From the NCBI RefSeq assembly GCF_021502585.1, contig NZ_JAKFGM010000001.1, positions 248,001-312,000 of the forward strand: DNA of 64,000 nt, written 5' to 3'. This stretch comes from Sphingomonas cremea (GTDB taxonomy: Bacteria; Pseudomonadota; Alphaproteobacteria; Sphingomonadales; Sphingomonadaceae). The position numbers and the translations under genes were made by a program. Of this stretch, positions 17,328 through 27,266 are shown piece by piece; the stretch's first letter is position 1, and each line of letters begins with the position of its first letter. The notes below the pieces were generated by a model. That model worked only from the letters and a program-made list of their open reading frames with translations, had not been told where the DNA came from and ran no database searches.

Positions 17328-19547
17328 ATGGGCTTTGAAGTCGCGCTGGCCGAGGAAATCTGGACCGCCAAATATCGCTTTGCTCCGACCGATGGCGTGG
17401 TCGACCAAGACTTCCCCGCGACGGTTACTCGCGTTGCCGGCGCTATCGCCGAAGCCGAGGCGCTTGAAGCTCGCTCGACTTGGTTTGAACGCTTCCGAGA
17501 ATCGATGCTTGATTTCCGGTTCCTGCCTGCAGGGAGAGTGATAGCGGGGGCAGGCACTGCTCGATCGGTGACTTTGTTCAATTGCTTCGTGATGGGCACC
17601 GTCCCCGATAGCCTCGGCGGTATCTTCGATCACCTTCGCGAAGCCGCCCTGACCATGCAGCAAGGTGGTGGCGTCGGGATCGACTTTTCAACGATCCGAC
17701 CGAATGGCGCACCGGTCGAAGGAGTAGGCGCGGACGCCTCCGGCCCGCTGTCATTCATGGATTGCTGGGATTCGATGTGCCGGACTGTCCATTCCGCCGG
17801 CCAACGGCGCGGGGCCATGATGGGATGCCTGACGATCGATCATCCCGATATCGAGGCGTTCATCGACGCCAAGCGGGATTCGCAGCGTCTCAGGAACTTC
17901 AACCTGTCTGTCCTGGTCAGCGATGCATTCATGGGCGCCTTGGGCACGGACGCTGATTGGCCGCTCCAATTCCAGGGTAAAGTTTATCGAACTGTAAGAG
18001 CACGCGATCTTTGGGAACGGCTCATGCGCTCAACCTATGATTGTGCAGAGCCCGGCGTGATCTTCATCGATCGGGTCAATGCCGCGAACAACCTTCGGCA
18101 TTGCGAGACGATCAGTGCCAGCAATCCTTGCGGGGAGCAGATGCTTCCTCCCTATGGCGCCTGCCTCTTGGGTTCGATCAATCTTGCCCGACTGGTTGAT
18201 CGGCCGTTCGAGGAAGGGGCCGAAATCAACGAGGAGGAACTGGCTGAGCTCACTGCCACCGCTGTGAGGATGCTCGACAATGTCATCGACATCTCACGCT
18301 ACCCCCTGCCGCAGCAGGAGGCAGAAGCGAAAGCCAAGCGTCGCATTGGCCTGGGCGTGACCGGCCTGGCCGATGCGTTGTTATTTTGCGGCAAGATCTA
18401 TGGCAGCAGCGAGGCGGTCGAGCAGACCCGGCGGTGGTTGGCTGTCATCAAGCGCGAAGCTTACCGGACGTCGGCCCGGTTGGCGGCCGAGAAGGGGCCA
18501 TTCCCGCTATACGATGAAATCATGATGGAGACGCCAAACCTACAGTGCCTTGACGACCAAACGCGGGCGCTGATCGCTGAGCACGGGCTCCGCAACGGCT
18601 GCCTGACCTCGATTGCGCCGACCGGCACGACGTCGCTGCTCGCGGGGAACGTCTCGTCCGGAATCGAGCCGGTGTTTGCTTACTCCTATGAGCGCCGTCG
18701 CCTCCAGCCGGACGGCAGCGCTCGGTTCGAGCCGGTCGAGGATTATGCGATGCATGTCTGGCGGCAGGTTAAGGGAGATGAGCCGCCACCGGCGGAGCTG
18801 TTCGTTAGCGCTCAGACCCTGAAACCATCCGATCACCTGGCGATGCAGGCCGCTGCTCAGGCCTTGGTCGACAGTTCGATTTCGAAGACCGTCAACTGCC
18901 CCGAAGACATTGCCTTCGACGAGTTCGCCGACATTTACGTCGAAGGATATCATCTGGGCTGCAAGGGGCTGACGACCTATCGCCCTAACGCGGTGACCGG
19001 ATCGGTGCTCAAGCTGTCGGCGACCGACGAGTCGACCAGGGAGGATATGGCCGAAGTCGAATTGGCCCCTCGAAGCGAAGCGCTGCACGGCACGACCTAC
19101 AAGCTAAAGTGGCCTGAAAGCGCGCATGCTGTTTACGTGACGATCAACGACATCGAATTCGAGGGTGATAGCCGGCCGTTTGAGATTTTCGTGAACTCCA
19201 AGAACATGGAGCACTATGCCTGGACGCTCGGCCTGACTCGCATGATTTCGGCGGTTTTCCGACGGGGCGGCGATGTCTCGTTCGTGCCTGAAGAGCTAAA
19301 GGCGGTGTTCGACCCAAGGGGCGGCGCATGGATGAAGGGTCGATATGTCCCGTCGCTGCTCGCGGCCATCGGCGAGGTGATCGAGCGCCATATCGGCGAA
19401 GCGGCAGTGGAAACCGGTCCCAGGGCGGACGCGCCGGTCGCCGCAGTTGGCGCGAAACCTTGCTGCCCCCGTTGCGGTGCGGCGGCCCTGATCCGGGTCG
19501 AGGGGTGCGACAAATGCCTTGAATGCGGCCATTCGAAGTGCGGCTGA
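17328..19547 (+). CDS. nrdJ: Class II (adenosylcobalamin-dependent) ribonucleotide reductase
   Basis: Reduces ribonucleotides without oxygen, using a cobalamin-derived radical. It has 739 residues; active-site features are the LFNCFVMG Cys near residue 90 and the NPCGEQMLPPYGACLLGS loop near 270. A C-terminal cysteine-rich tail (CCPRCG, CDKCLECGHSKCG) probably carries out disulfide exchange. GGAGG five bases before ATG 17328 fixes the start. It sits in the anaerobic block between nnrS and moaA. The 86-base leader is too short for a cobalamin riboswitch. An ATCAA half-site at 17268-17272 resembles half an FNR box but is unconvincing. Confidence 0.92.
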   Translation: MGFEVALAEEIWTAKYRFAPTDGVVDQDFPATVTRVAGAIAEAEALEARSTWFERFRESMLDFRFLPAGRVIAGAGTARSVTLFNCFVMGTVPDSLGGIFDHLREAALTMQQGGGVGIDFSTIRPNGAPVEGVGADASGPLSFMDCWDSMCRTVHSAGQRRGAMMGCLTIDHPDIEAFIDAKRDSQRLRNFNLSVLVSDAFMGALGTDADWPLQFQGKVYRTVRARDLWERLMRSTYDCAEPGVIFIDRVNAANNLRHCETISASNPCGEQMLPPYGACLLGSINLARLVDRPFEEGAEINEEELAELTATAVRMLDNVIDISRYPLPQQEAEAKAKRRIGLGVTGLADALLFCGKIYGSSEAVEQTRRWLAVIKREAYRTSARLAAEKGPFPLYDEIMMETPNLQCLDDQTRALIAEHGLRNGCLTSIAPTGTTSLLAGNVSSGIEPVFAYSYERRRLQPDGSARFEPVEDYAMHVWRQVKGDEPPPAELFVSAQTLKPSDHLAMQAAAQALVDSSISKTVNCPEDIAFDEFADIYVEGYHLGCKGLTTYRPNAVTGSVLKLSATDESTREDMAEVELAPRSEALHGTTYKLKWPESAHAVYVTINDIEFEGDSRPFEIFVNSKNMEHYAWTLGLTRMISAVFRRGGDVSFVPEELKAVFDPRGGAWMKGRYVPSLLAAIGEVIERHIGEAAVETGPRADAPVAAVGAKPCCPRCGAAALIRVEGCDKCLECGHSKCG

Positions 19548-19548
19548 C

Positions 19549-19562
19549 TTGATTCAGATCAC
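19549..19562. promoter_or_regulatory. FNR-like box upstream of moaA
   Basis: TTGAT-TCAG-ATCAC, nine of ten matches to TTGAT-N4-ATCAA, immediately after the nrdJ stop. Placing it at -41.5 predicts a transcript start near 19597, about 25 bases before the moaA ATG, a normal activating geometry. Confidence 0.72.
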
Positions 19563-19621
19563 GCGCAGGTCTTCAAGAGTGGCCTAGCCGAATCCTCGTT
19601 TGACGTCGGAGTCGAAGCGGG

Positions 19622-20632
19622 ATGGATGCAGTGACGGCCACCGTGCCTGGATCAATGGTCGACAGCTTCGGCCGCAGGATCGACTATGTCCGCATTTCGG
19701 TGACCGATCGGTGCAACCTGCGCTGCCGCTACTGCATGGCGGAGCATATGCAGTTCCTGCCCAAGCGCGACATCCTCACATTGGAGGAGATCGTCGAGCT
19801 AGGCGACATCTTCATCGCCCGCGGCGTCAGGCGGATCCGGCTGACCGGCGGCGAGCCGCTGGTCCGGCGCGGTGTAGGCGAGCTGTTCCGAGCGCTCGGC
19901 AGTCGCATCGGCCATGGCCTGGAAGAAGTGACGCTGACTACCAACGGCGTGCTGCTATCTCAGTTCGCCCCTCTTTTGGCTGATTCCGGCGTGCGCCGGG
20001 TCAACGTCAGCCTCGACAGCCGCCGCCCCGACCGCTTTGCCCACATCACCCGCGGCGGGGAGTTGGGCAGCGTGCTGAGGGGCGTCGCCGCGGCGCGGGA
20101 AGCTGGCCTTAAGGTCAAGATCAACATGGTCGCGCTGGCCGGGCTCAACGACGATGAGTTCGAGGACATGCTGCTATGGTGCAATGGCGAGGGGTTCGAT
20201 CTCACGCTGATCGAAACCATGCCGCTGGGCGAGGTCGAGGAAGACCGAACCTGCCACTACTTGGCGCTCGACACCGTCAGGCACGAGCTCGAGCAACGCT
20301 TCACCTTGGTTCCGTCGCTAAGCCGCACCGGCGGTCCGGCGCGCTATTATGAAGTATCGGGCTTGTCCGTGCGGCTCGGCATGATCACGCCGTTGAGCGC
20401 CAATTTCTGCGCAGGCTGCAATCGGATCCGGGTCGCCGCCACCGGTACGGTTTATGGGTGCCTGGGCCATGACCAGAAGGTCGAGCTTCGCGACGCCTTG
20501 CGCTCGGGTGGGGCGGGGCAGGTTGACGCCATGCTCGACCGGCTGCTGGCCGGCAAGCCGAAAGGGCATGACTTCCACATTGCGGCGCCACGGCCGGCGG
20601 TCGCACGTCACATGAGTGTCACCGGCGGTTAG
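19622..20632 (+). CDS. moaA: MoaA, GTP 3',8-cyclase
   Basis: Radical-SAM enzyme catalysing the first step of molybdenum cofactor synthesis together with MoaC. The N-terminal SAM cluster motif CNLRCRYCM is near residue 35. The second [4Fe-4S] set, CAGCNRIRV plus a Cys 14 residues later, is near 262-280. The terminal GG dipeptide needed for activity is present. The 336-residue length is normal. Its position directly before narK, away from the other moa genes, and its own FNR-like box tie it to nitrate reductase production. Confidence 0.94.
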   Translation: MDAVTATVPGSMVDSFGRRIDYVRISVTDRCNLRCRYCMAEHMQFLPKRDILTLEEIVELGDIFIARGVRRIRLTGGEPLVRRGVGELFRALGSRIGHGLEEVTLTTNGVLLSQFAPLLADSGVRRVNVSLDSRRPDRFAHITRGGELGSVLRGVAAAREAGLKVKINMVALAGLNDDEFEDMLLWCNGEGFDLTLIETMPLGEVEEDRTCHYLALDTVRHELEQRFTLVPSLSRTGGPARYYEVSGLSVRLGMITPLSANFCAGCNRIRVAATGTVYGCLGHDQKVELRDALRSGGAGQVDAMLDRLLAGKPKGHDFHIAAPRPAVARHMSVTGG

Positions 20633-20646
20633 GGGGGAGGGCGGAA

Positions 20647-20660
20647 ATGATCTTGATCAA
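20647..20660. promoter_or_regulatory. FNR-like box upstream of narK
   Basis: ATGAT-CTTG-ATCAA, nine of ten matches to the consensus. With the site at -41.5, transcription would begin near 20695, leaving a 28-base leader with AAGGA before the narK ATG. It is the most convincing control site for the whole nar operon. Confidence 0.78.
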
Positions 20661-20722
20661 AGCCCTGGTCGAACAGGTCGGCCAGATAGACCCAGCGAAA
20701 TGCATTTCGAAGGATCCATCCG

Positions 20723-23455
20723 ATGACCGCGACCGTGGCTGAAGCCCCTGCACCCGGCGCCAATCGCGCCCTGTGGACCAGCACCGTAGCTTTCACGACC
20801 TGCTTCGCCGTGTGGACGATATTCTCGATCATCGGCATCGGGGTGAAGGATCAGCTCGGCCTTAGCGAGACCCAGTTCGGCCTCCTCATCGGCACGCCGA
20901 TCCTCACTGGCTCGCTGATCCGGGTCGTCCTCGGTGTCTGGGCGGACCAGATCGGCGGGCGGCGGGTGTTCGCCGGCGTCATGATACTGGCCGCGATCGC
21001 CACCTACCTGACATCCTATGCGGATACTTACGGCGAACTGCTGGTCGCCGCGCTGGGCGTTGGCATTGCCGGCGGTTCTTTTTCCGTTGGCGTTACCTAT
21101 GTTTCGAAATTCTTCCCGCCCGCAAAACAGGGCACCGCGCTCGGAATCTTCGGGGCGGGCAACGTCGGCGCGGCGGTCACCAAATTCCTTGCCCCCTTCG
21201 TCATGGTCGCCTCCGGATGGCAGGCTGTCGCTGTCGCGTGGGCCGCGGGGCTCGTGGTCATGGCGGTCCTGTTCCTGGTGCTTACCAAGGAGGACCCCGA
21301 ACAGCAGGCCCGCGCCCGCGAAAACCGCAAGGCTGCGCCCATGGCGAGCCAGCTGTCGGTACTGAAGAATATCCAGGTGTGGCGCTTCGCGCTCTATTAT
21401 TTCTTCGTGTTCGGCGCGTTCGTAGCGCTGGCGCTATGGCTGCCGCGCTACCTGATCGGCGTCTATCACCTTGATGTGAAGTCCGCGGGCATGCTCGCCG
21501 CTTTCTATTCGGTGCCGGCCAGCTTGTTCCGAATCTACGGCGGCACCCTGTCGGATCGCTACGGTGCCCGATCAGTGATGTATGTCACCTTTGCCGTGTC
21601 GGTGTTGTGCACCTTCATGCTGTCCTATCCGCCGACCACCTACATCATCGAGGGGGTCACGGGACCCATCACCTTCCGCACCGAAATGGGTCTGATCCCC
21701 TTCCTGGTAGTGATCTTCATCCTCGGCTTCTTCATGAGCCTTGGGAAAGCCGCGGTGTTCAAGCACATCCCGGTTTATTACCCCAACCATGTCGGCGCCG
21801 TCGGCGGGCTGGTCGGCATGGTCGGCGGTCTTGGCGGGTTCGTCCTGCCGCTTGCTTTCGGCGCGCTCAACGATCTGACCGGTGTGTGGACCAGCTGTTT
21901 TGTGCTGCTGTTCGCACTGGTGTCCGTTGCGCTGGCCTGGATGCACTTTGCCATCCGCCATATGGAGGCGACGGCAGCCCGCAAAGGCGTCAGCGAAAAG
22001 ATGCCCGAGTTCCCAGAGATGCGGGGCTTTGGCGAGCCCGGCGTCGTTGTTCCGCCGCGCGCCGGTCCGATCGCCGACTGGCGGCCGGAAGACCCTGAAT
22101 TCTGGCGCAGCGGAGGCCGAGCGGTCGCACGCCGGAACCTGTGGGTTTCGACCTATTGCCTGCTGCTGTCGTTCGCTGTGTGGATGGTGTGGTCGGTTGT
22201 GGTCGCGCGGCTTCCGGCGATCGGCTTCGAATTCACGACTGGCCAGCTCTTCTGGCTCGCCGCTCTACCCGGCCTGTCGGGTGCAACCTTGCGCATTTTC
22301 TACGCCTTCCTTGTTCCGATTTTCGGCGGGCGCCTGTGGACCACCTTGTCGACCGCATCGCTGCTGATCCCGGCTTTCGGCATCGGCTATGCGGTGCAGA
22401 ATCCGGAAACGCCCTATCTGATTTTCCTGGTGCTGGCCCTGCTGTGCGGCTTCGGCGGCGGCAACTTTGCGTCGTCGATGGCCAACATCAGCTACTTCTT
22501 CCCCAAGGCTGAGAAGGGCAATGCCCTGGCCATCAACGCCGGCCTCGGCAACCTCGGCGTCAGCGTCATGCAGTTCCTGGTGCCGGTGGTGGTGACCATG
22601 AGCTTGTTCGGAGCGCTTGGCGGCCAGGCACAGGTCGCAACCGACGGAACTCAATATTGGATGCAGAATGCGGGCTTTGTCTGGGTGCCGCTGATCATGA
22701 TCGGCAGCGTCGCGGCCTGGTTTGGGATGAACGACATCCTTTCGGCCAAGGCTTCCTTCGCGGAGCAGGCTGCGATTTTTGGCCGGCTTCACACCTGGCT
22801 GATGTGCTGGCTCTACACCGGTACGTTCGGAACCTTCATCGGCATGTCGGCGGGCTTCCCGCTGCTCGCCAAGTTGGTGTTCCCCGAAGTCAATGCGCTC
22901 AAATATGCATTTGTCGGTCCTCTGCTCGGCGCGATTTCCCGTGCCGGGACGGGCTGGGTCTCAGATCGCTATGGCGGCGCGCGAGTCAGTTTGCTCGTTT
23001 TCCTGGTCCAGATCGCGGCAATCCTGGGGATGATCTTCTTCCTCGATGCCCAGAGCTTCTGGGGATTCTTCTCGATGGTCCTGCTGCTGTTCCTTGCCAG
23101 CGGCGTCGGCAATGCGTCGACCTTCCAGATGATCCCCGGCATCTTGCGCCAGGAAGTCGACCGGACCGAACCCGGATTGCCGGAGGTCGAGAGGAGGCTG
23201 CAGGCGGAGCGTGAATCGGCCGCGGTTATCGGCTTTACCTCTGCCATCGCCGCCTATGGCGCCTTCTACATTCCCAAGGCCTACGGCTCGTCGATCGAGC
23301 TGACCGGTACAGCCAATGCGGCGCTGTGGGGCTTCCTTATTTTCTACGTGAGTTGCGCTGTCCTGACATGGATTGCCTACAGTGGGCCGCGCGGAATCTT
23401 GCACGATGTCGAGCGCCGCCTGGCGCCCGCCAAGACGGCGGCAATGCCCGCCTAG
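20723..23455 (+). CDS. narK: Fused NarK1-NarK2 nitrate/nitrite transporter
   Basis: Inner-membrane transporter of 910 residues formed by two complete MFS units in one chain. The first unit spans about residues 1-430; the second, about 455-910, starts after a soluble linker at ARRNLWVSTY. Each unit has about twelve membrane segments, and both carry glycine-rich nitrate-signature helices (GNVGAAVTKFLAP in the first, NAGLGNLGVSVMQF in the second). Such fusions, known from Paracoccus, combine a proton-coupled nitrate importer and a nitrate/nitrite exchanger. ATG 20723 has AAGGA about nine bases before it. narG follows after 13 bases, so narKGHJI is one operon. Confidence 0.93.
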   Translation: MTATVAEAPAPGANRALWTSTVAFTTCFAVWTIFSIIGIGVKDQLGLSETQFGLLIGTPILTGSLIRVVLGVWADQIGGRRVFAGVMILAAIATYLTSYADTYGELLVAALGVGIAGGSFSVGVTYVSKFFPPAKQGTALGIFGAGNVGAAVTKFLAPFVMVASGWQAVAVAWAAGLVVMAVLFLVLTKEDPEQQARARENRKAAPMASQLSVLKNIQVWRFALYYFFVFGAFVALALWLPRYLIGVYHLDVKSAGMLAAFYSVPASLFRIYGGTLSDRYGARSVMYVTFAVSVLCTFMLSYPPTTYIIEGVTGPITFRTEMGLIPFLVVIFILGFFMSLGKAAVFKHIPVYYPNHVGAVGGLVGMVGGLGGFVLPLAFGALNDLTGVWTSCFVLLFALVSVALAWMHFAIRHMEATAARKGVSEKMPEFPEMRGFGEPGVVVPPRAGPIADWRPEDPEFWRSGGRAVARRNLWVSTYCLLLSFAVWMVWSVVVARLPAIGFEFTTGQLFWLAALPGLSGATLRIFYAFLVPIFGGRLWTTLSTASLLIPAFGIGYAVQNPETPYLIFLVLALLCGFGGGNFASSMANISYFFPKAEKGNALAINAGLGNLGVSVMQFLVPVVVTMSLFGALGGQAQVATDGTQYWMQNAGFVWVPLIMIGSVAAWFGMNDILSAKASFAEQAAIFGRLHTWLMCWLYTGTFGTFIGMSAGFPLLAKLVFPEVNALKYAFVGPLLGAISRAGTGWVSDRYGGARVSLLVFLVQIAAILGMIFFLDAQSFWGFFSMVLLLFLASGVGNASTFQMIPGILRQEVDRTEPGLPEVERRLQAERESAAVIGFTSAIAAYGAFYIPKAYGSSIELTGTANAALWGFLIFYVSCAVLTWIAYSGPRGILHDVERRLAPAKTAAMPA

Positions 23456-23468
23456 AAGGACCGAGCGG

Positions 23469-26400
23469 ATGAGTCATTTTCTCGATCGGCTGAACTATTT
23501 TCGCAGGACGCGGGAAAAGTTTTCGGACGGGCACGGCATTACTACCGACGAGGCGCGCGACTGGGAGGACGCCTATCGGAAGCGGTGGGCCGCCGATAAG
23601 ATCGTTCGCTCAACACACGGCGTGAATTGCACCGGTTCCTGTTCGTGGAAAATTTACGTGAAGGGCGGGATAGTCACCTGGGAAACCCAGCAAACCGATT
23701 ACCCCCGCACCCGACCCGACCTGCCCAACCATGAGCCGCGCGGCTGTCCGCGTGGGGCCAGCTACAGCTGGTATCTATATTCGGGGACGCGCATCAAATA
23801 TCCGTTGGTTCGCTCGCGGCTGATCAAGCATTGGCGCGAGGCGCGCAAATCGATGAGCCCGGTGGCGGCCTGGAAGTCGATCGTGCAGGACACGGATAAG
23901 CGGCGTGACTGGGTGGCGAAGCGCGGCCGCGGCGGCTTTGTCCGCGTGGGCTGGGACGAGGTGACCGAAATCATCGCTGCCGCCAATGCCTATACGATCA
24001 AGGAATATGGACCGGACCGTATCGCCGGTTTCTCGCCGATCCCGGCGATGTCGATGATCTCCTACGCGGCCGGCAGCCGATACCTGTCGCTGATCGGCGG
24101 CAACCTGCTCAGCTTCTACGACTGGTATTGCGACCTTCCGCCATCCTCACCGCAAACCTGGGGCGAACAGACTGACGTTCCTGAGAGCGCGGACTGGTAC
24201 AATGCCGGTTTCCTGCTGGTGTGGGGATCGAACATCCCGATGACCCGCGCGCCCGACGCGCACTTCTATTCCGAAGTGCGCTACCGCGGCGCTAAGAGCG
24301 TGGTGATTGCGCCCGACTACAATGAGGCAGCCAAATTCTCCGACATGTGGCTGCATCCCAAGCAGGGTACGGATGCGGCGCTGGCGCTTGCGCTCGGTCA
24401 TGTCGTGCTGCGGGAATTTTACGTCGATAGGCAGGCGGAATATTTTGCGGACTACACGCGCAAATATTCCGACTTTCCGTTGCTGGTTAAGCTGGTCGAC
24501 CGTGCGGGAACGCTCGTTCCCGACCGCCTGATCCGTGCAGCGGACATCAAGGGCGCGCTTGGTGAAAAGTCCAACCCAGATTGGAAAGCCGTCGCCTTTG
24601 ACGAGTCGAGCGGCAAGCTGGTCGCGCCAGCAGGCTCGGCTGGCTTCCGCTGGGACGAGAGCGGGAAATGGAACCTTGAGGAGAAGGACGGTCGCGGAAA
24701 GGACGTGCGGCTGCGCACTACGCTTGCCGAGAATCATGACTCGATAGAGCCCGTCGCATTCCCTTATTTCGGTGCGGAAGCGCCCCACGATTTCGTTGCG
24801 ACCGACCATAGCGAGGTCCTGGTTCGCAACATTCCGGTGAAGCAGATCAAACTGGCCGATGGCAGCAGTTGCGCGGTGGCGACGGTGTTCGACCTGTTCT
24901 GCGCCAACTACGGCGTCGACCGCGGGTTTGGCGGAAGCAATGTCGCCAAAAGCTACGACGACGATACTCCCTTCTCCCCAGCCTGGGCCGAGAAGGTCAC
25001 GGGCGTTCCACGCCAGGCAATCATCCAGGTTGCGCGAGAGTTCGCCGCCAATGCGGAGATGACCAAGGGACGCTCGATGGTCATCCTCGGGGCCGGCCTC
25101 AACCACTGGTACCACATGGACATGAGCTACCGCGGGATCATCTCGCTGCTCGTGATGTGCGGCTGTGTCGGCCAATCGGGTGGTGGTTGGTCGCATTATG
25201 TCGGCCAGGAAAAACTGCGTCCGCAGACCGGCTGGCTACCGCTGGCGTTCGGACTCGATTGGAACCGGCCGCCAAGGCAGATGAACGGTACCAGCTTCTT
25301 CTACGCCCATACCGATCAGTGGCGTTACGAATCCCTGCGGATGTCGGAAATCCTGTCGCCGCTCGCCCCCGACGGCGACTGGTCGGGCAGCATGATAGAT
25401 TATAATGTCCGGGCGGAGCGGATGGGCTGGCTGCCGTCGGCCCCGCAGTTGCAGACCAATCCGATCGAGCTTGGCCGGAAAATTCATGCGGCCGGCGGCG
25501 ATGCGACTGCGACGGTGGTCGAAGGGCTGAAATCGGGCGAACTGAAGCCGGCGTGCCATGACCCCGACAACCCGATCAACTGGCCGCGCAACATGTTCTT
25601 CTGGCGATCCAATGTGCTCGGCGCGAGCGGCAAGGGCCACGAATATTTCCTGAAGCACCTGGTGGGCTCCATGCACGGCGTGATCGGCACCGACGAGGAA
25701 GCTGCCGGGCACGACCGGCCCAAGGACGTGGTATGGCATGACGAAGCGCCGGTCGGGAAGTTGGATCTGATGGTCAACATCGACTTTCGCATGTCGACCA
25801 CCAGCATCTATTCCGACATCGTCTTGCCAACCGCGACCTGGTACGAAAAGCACGACCTCAACACGTCGGACATGCATCCCTTCATCCACCCACTGTCGGC
25901 GGCGGTGGACCCGGCATGGGAGACCAAGAGCGACTGGATTATCTTCCGCGCGATCGCCAAGAAATTCTCGGACGTCGCACCGGAAGTACTGGGGATAGAA
26001 CATGACGTCGTCCTGACGCCGATCCAGCACGATACGCCGGCCGAGCTTGCCCAGCCCTATGAGCCGAAGGATTGGACGAAGGGCGAATGCGATCCCGTCC
26101 CCGGCAAGACCATGTCGACCATCTCGCTGGTCGAGCGCAACTATCCCGAGACCTACGCCCGCTTCACTTCATTGGGTCCCTTGCTCGAGAAGCTTGGAAA
26201 TGGCGGCAAGGGGATCGGCTGGGATACCAAGCACGAAGTCGAACTGCTCGGCGATCTCAACGGCCGGGTGCTCGACGGACCAACCGCCGGACGTCCCAAG
26301 GTCGAAAGCGACATCGACGCTTGCGAGACGATCCTGATGCTCGCGCCGGAGACCAACGGCGAAGTCGCGGTCAAGGCGTGGGGCGCCTTGAGCAAGATTA

Positions 26401-27266
26401 CCGGCCGCGAGCATGGCCACCTTGCCCATGGCAAGGAAGAGGAGAAGATCCGCTTTCGCGATGTCGCCGCCCAGCCGCGCAAGATCATCTCCTCGCCGAC
26501 CTGGTCGGGGCTGGAAAGCGAGCATGTCTGCTACAACGCCGGCTACACCAACGTCCATGAGCTGATCCCGTGGCGCACGCTGACCGGGCGTCAGCAACTC
26601 TACCAGGACCATCAGTGGATGCGGGCGTTCGGCGAGGGCTTTGTTACCTGGCGACCACCCATCGACACCAAGACGGTGCGGCAGGTGCTCGGCAAGCTGC
26701 CCAATGGCAACAATGAGATATTGCTCAACATCCTCACTCCCCACCAGAAATGGGGGATCCATTCGACCTATACCGAGAACCTCATCATGCTCAGCCTCAA
26801 CCGGGGCGGGCCGACGGTTTGGATCAGTGAGGATGACGCGCGCGCCGCGGGCATCGTCGACAATGACTGGATCGAGGTGTTCAACATCAACGGCGCGCTG
26901 ACCGCGCGGGCGATCGTGTCGCAGCGGATCATGCCCGGCTCGGCGATCATGTATCACGCGCAGGAAAAGCTGGTGAACACGGTCGGATCGGAAATCACCG
27001 GCCAGCGCGGCGGCATCCACAACAGCGTCACTCGGATCAACATGAAGCCGACCCATATGATCGGCGGCTATGTCCAGCTTGCCTACGGTTTCAACTATTA
27101 CGGGACGGTCGGCGCCAACCGTGATGAGTTCGTAATCGTTCGGAAAATGAGCGAGGTGAACTGGTTCGACAAGGCGGCCGATGATGCCGCCAATGTCGAG
27201 GGCGGCACGGCCGACTGGGGGACCGGCGTCAAAGACGCCCAGGCCACCGGAAAGGAGGTGGCGTGA
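23469..27266 (+). CDS. narG: NarG, respiratory nitrate reductase alpha subunit
   Basis: Molybdenum bis-MGD catalytic subunit of the membrane-bound, cytoplasm-facing nitrate reductase. It has 1265 residues. The N-terminal FS0 cluster is seen in THGVNCTGSCSWK near residues 50-60, with the His and Cys ligands typical of NarG. The block YCDLPPSSPQTWGEQTDVPE near residue 220 is nearly identical to enterobacterial NarG around the Mo ligand Asp. MSHFLDRLNYFRR is the vestigial twin-arginine-like start. The frame is open further upstream, but that overlaps narK; ATG 23469 with AAGGA about ten bases before is preferred. Confidence 0.97.
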   Translation: MSHFLDRLNYFRRTREKFSDGHGITTDEARDWEDAYRKRWAADKIVRSTHGVNCTGSCSWKIYVKGGIVTWETQQTDYPRTRPDLPNHEPRGCPRGASYSWYLYSGTRIKYPLVRSRLIKHWREARKSMSPVAAWKSIVQDTDKRRDWVAKRGRGGFVRVGWDEVTEIIAAANAYTIKEYGPDRIAGFSPIPAMSMISYAAGSRYLSLIGGNLLSFYDWYCDLPPSSPQTWGEQTDVPESADWYNAGFLLVWGSNIPMTRAPDAHFYSEVRYRGAKSVVIAPDYNEAAKFSDMWLHPKQGTDAALALALGHVVLREFYVDRQAEYFADYTRKYSDFPLLVKLVDRAGTLVPDRLIRAADIKGALGEKSNPDWKAVAFDESSGKLVAPAGSAGFRWDESGKWNLEEKDGRGKDVRLRTTLAENHDSIEPVAFPYFGAEAPHDFVATDHSEVLVRNIPVKQIKLADGSSCAVATVFDLFCANYGVDRGFGGSNVAKSYDDDTPFSPAWAEKVTGVPRQAIIQVAREFAANAEMTKGRSMVILGAGLNHWYHMDMSYRGIISLLVMCGCVGQSGGGWSHYVGQEKLRPQTGWLPLAFGLDWNRPPRQMNGTSFFYAHTDQWRYESLRMSEILSPLAPDGDWSGSMIDYNVRAERMGWLPSAPQLQTNPIELGRKIHAAGGDATATVVEGLKSGELKPACHDPDNPINWPRNMFFWRSNVLGASGKGHEYFLKHLVGSMHGVIGTDEEAAGHDRPKDVVWHDEAPVGKLDLMVNIDFRMSTTSIYSDIVLPTATWYEKHDLNTSDMHPFIHPLSAAVDPAWETKSDWIIFRAIAKKFSDVAPEVLGIEHDVVLTPIQHDTPAELAQPYEPKDWTKGECDPVPGKTMSTISLVERNYPETYARFTSLGPLLEKLGNGGKGIGWDTKHEVELLGDLNGRVLDGPTAGRPKVESDIDACETILMLAPETNGEVAVKAWGALSKITGREHGHLAHGKEEEKIRFRDVAAQPRKIISSPTWSGLESEHVCYNAGYTNVHELIPWRTLTGRQQLYQDHQWMRAFGEGFVTWRPPIDTKTVRQVLGKLPNGNNEILLNILTPHQKWGIHSTYTENLIMLSLNRGGPTVWISEDDARAAGIVDNDWIEVFNINGALTARAIVSQRIMPGSAIMYHAQEKLVNTVGSEITGQRGGIHNSVTRINMKPTHMIGGYVQLAYGFNYYGTVGANRDEFVIVRKMSEVNWFDKAADDAANVEGGTADWGTGVKDAQATGKEVA

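Noticed and set aside
20647-20742. 31-codon frame with GGGAGG upstream, overlapping the narK start
   Set aside because: Its ATG coincides with the FNR-like box and it overlaps narK out of frame; a leader peptide cannot be excluded but nothing beyond the purine-rich stretch supports it.
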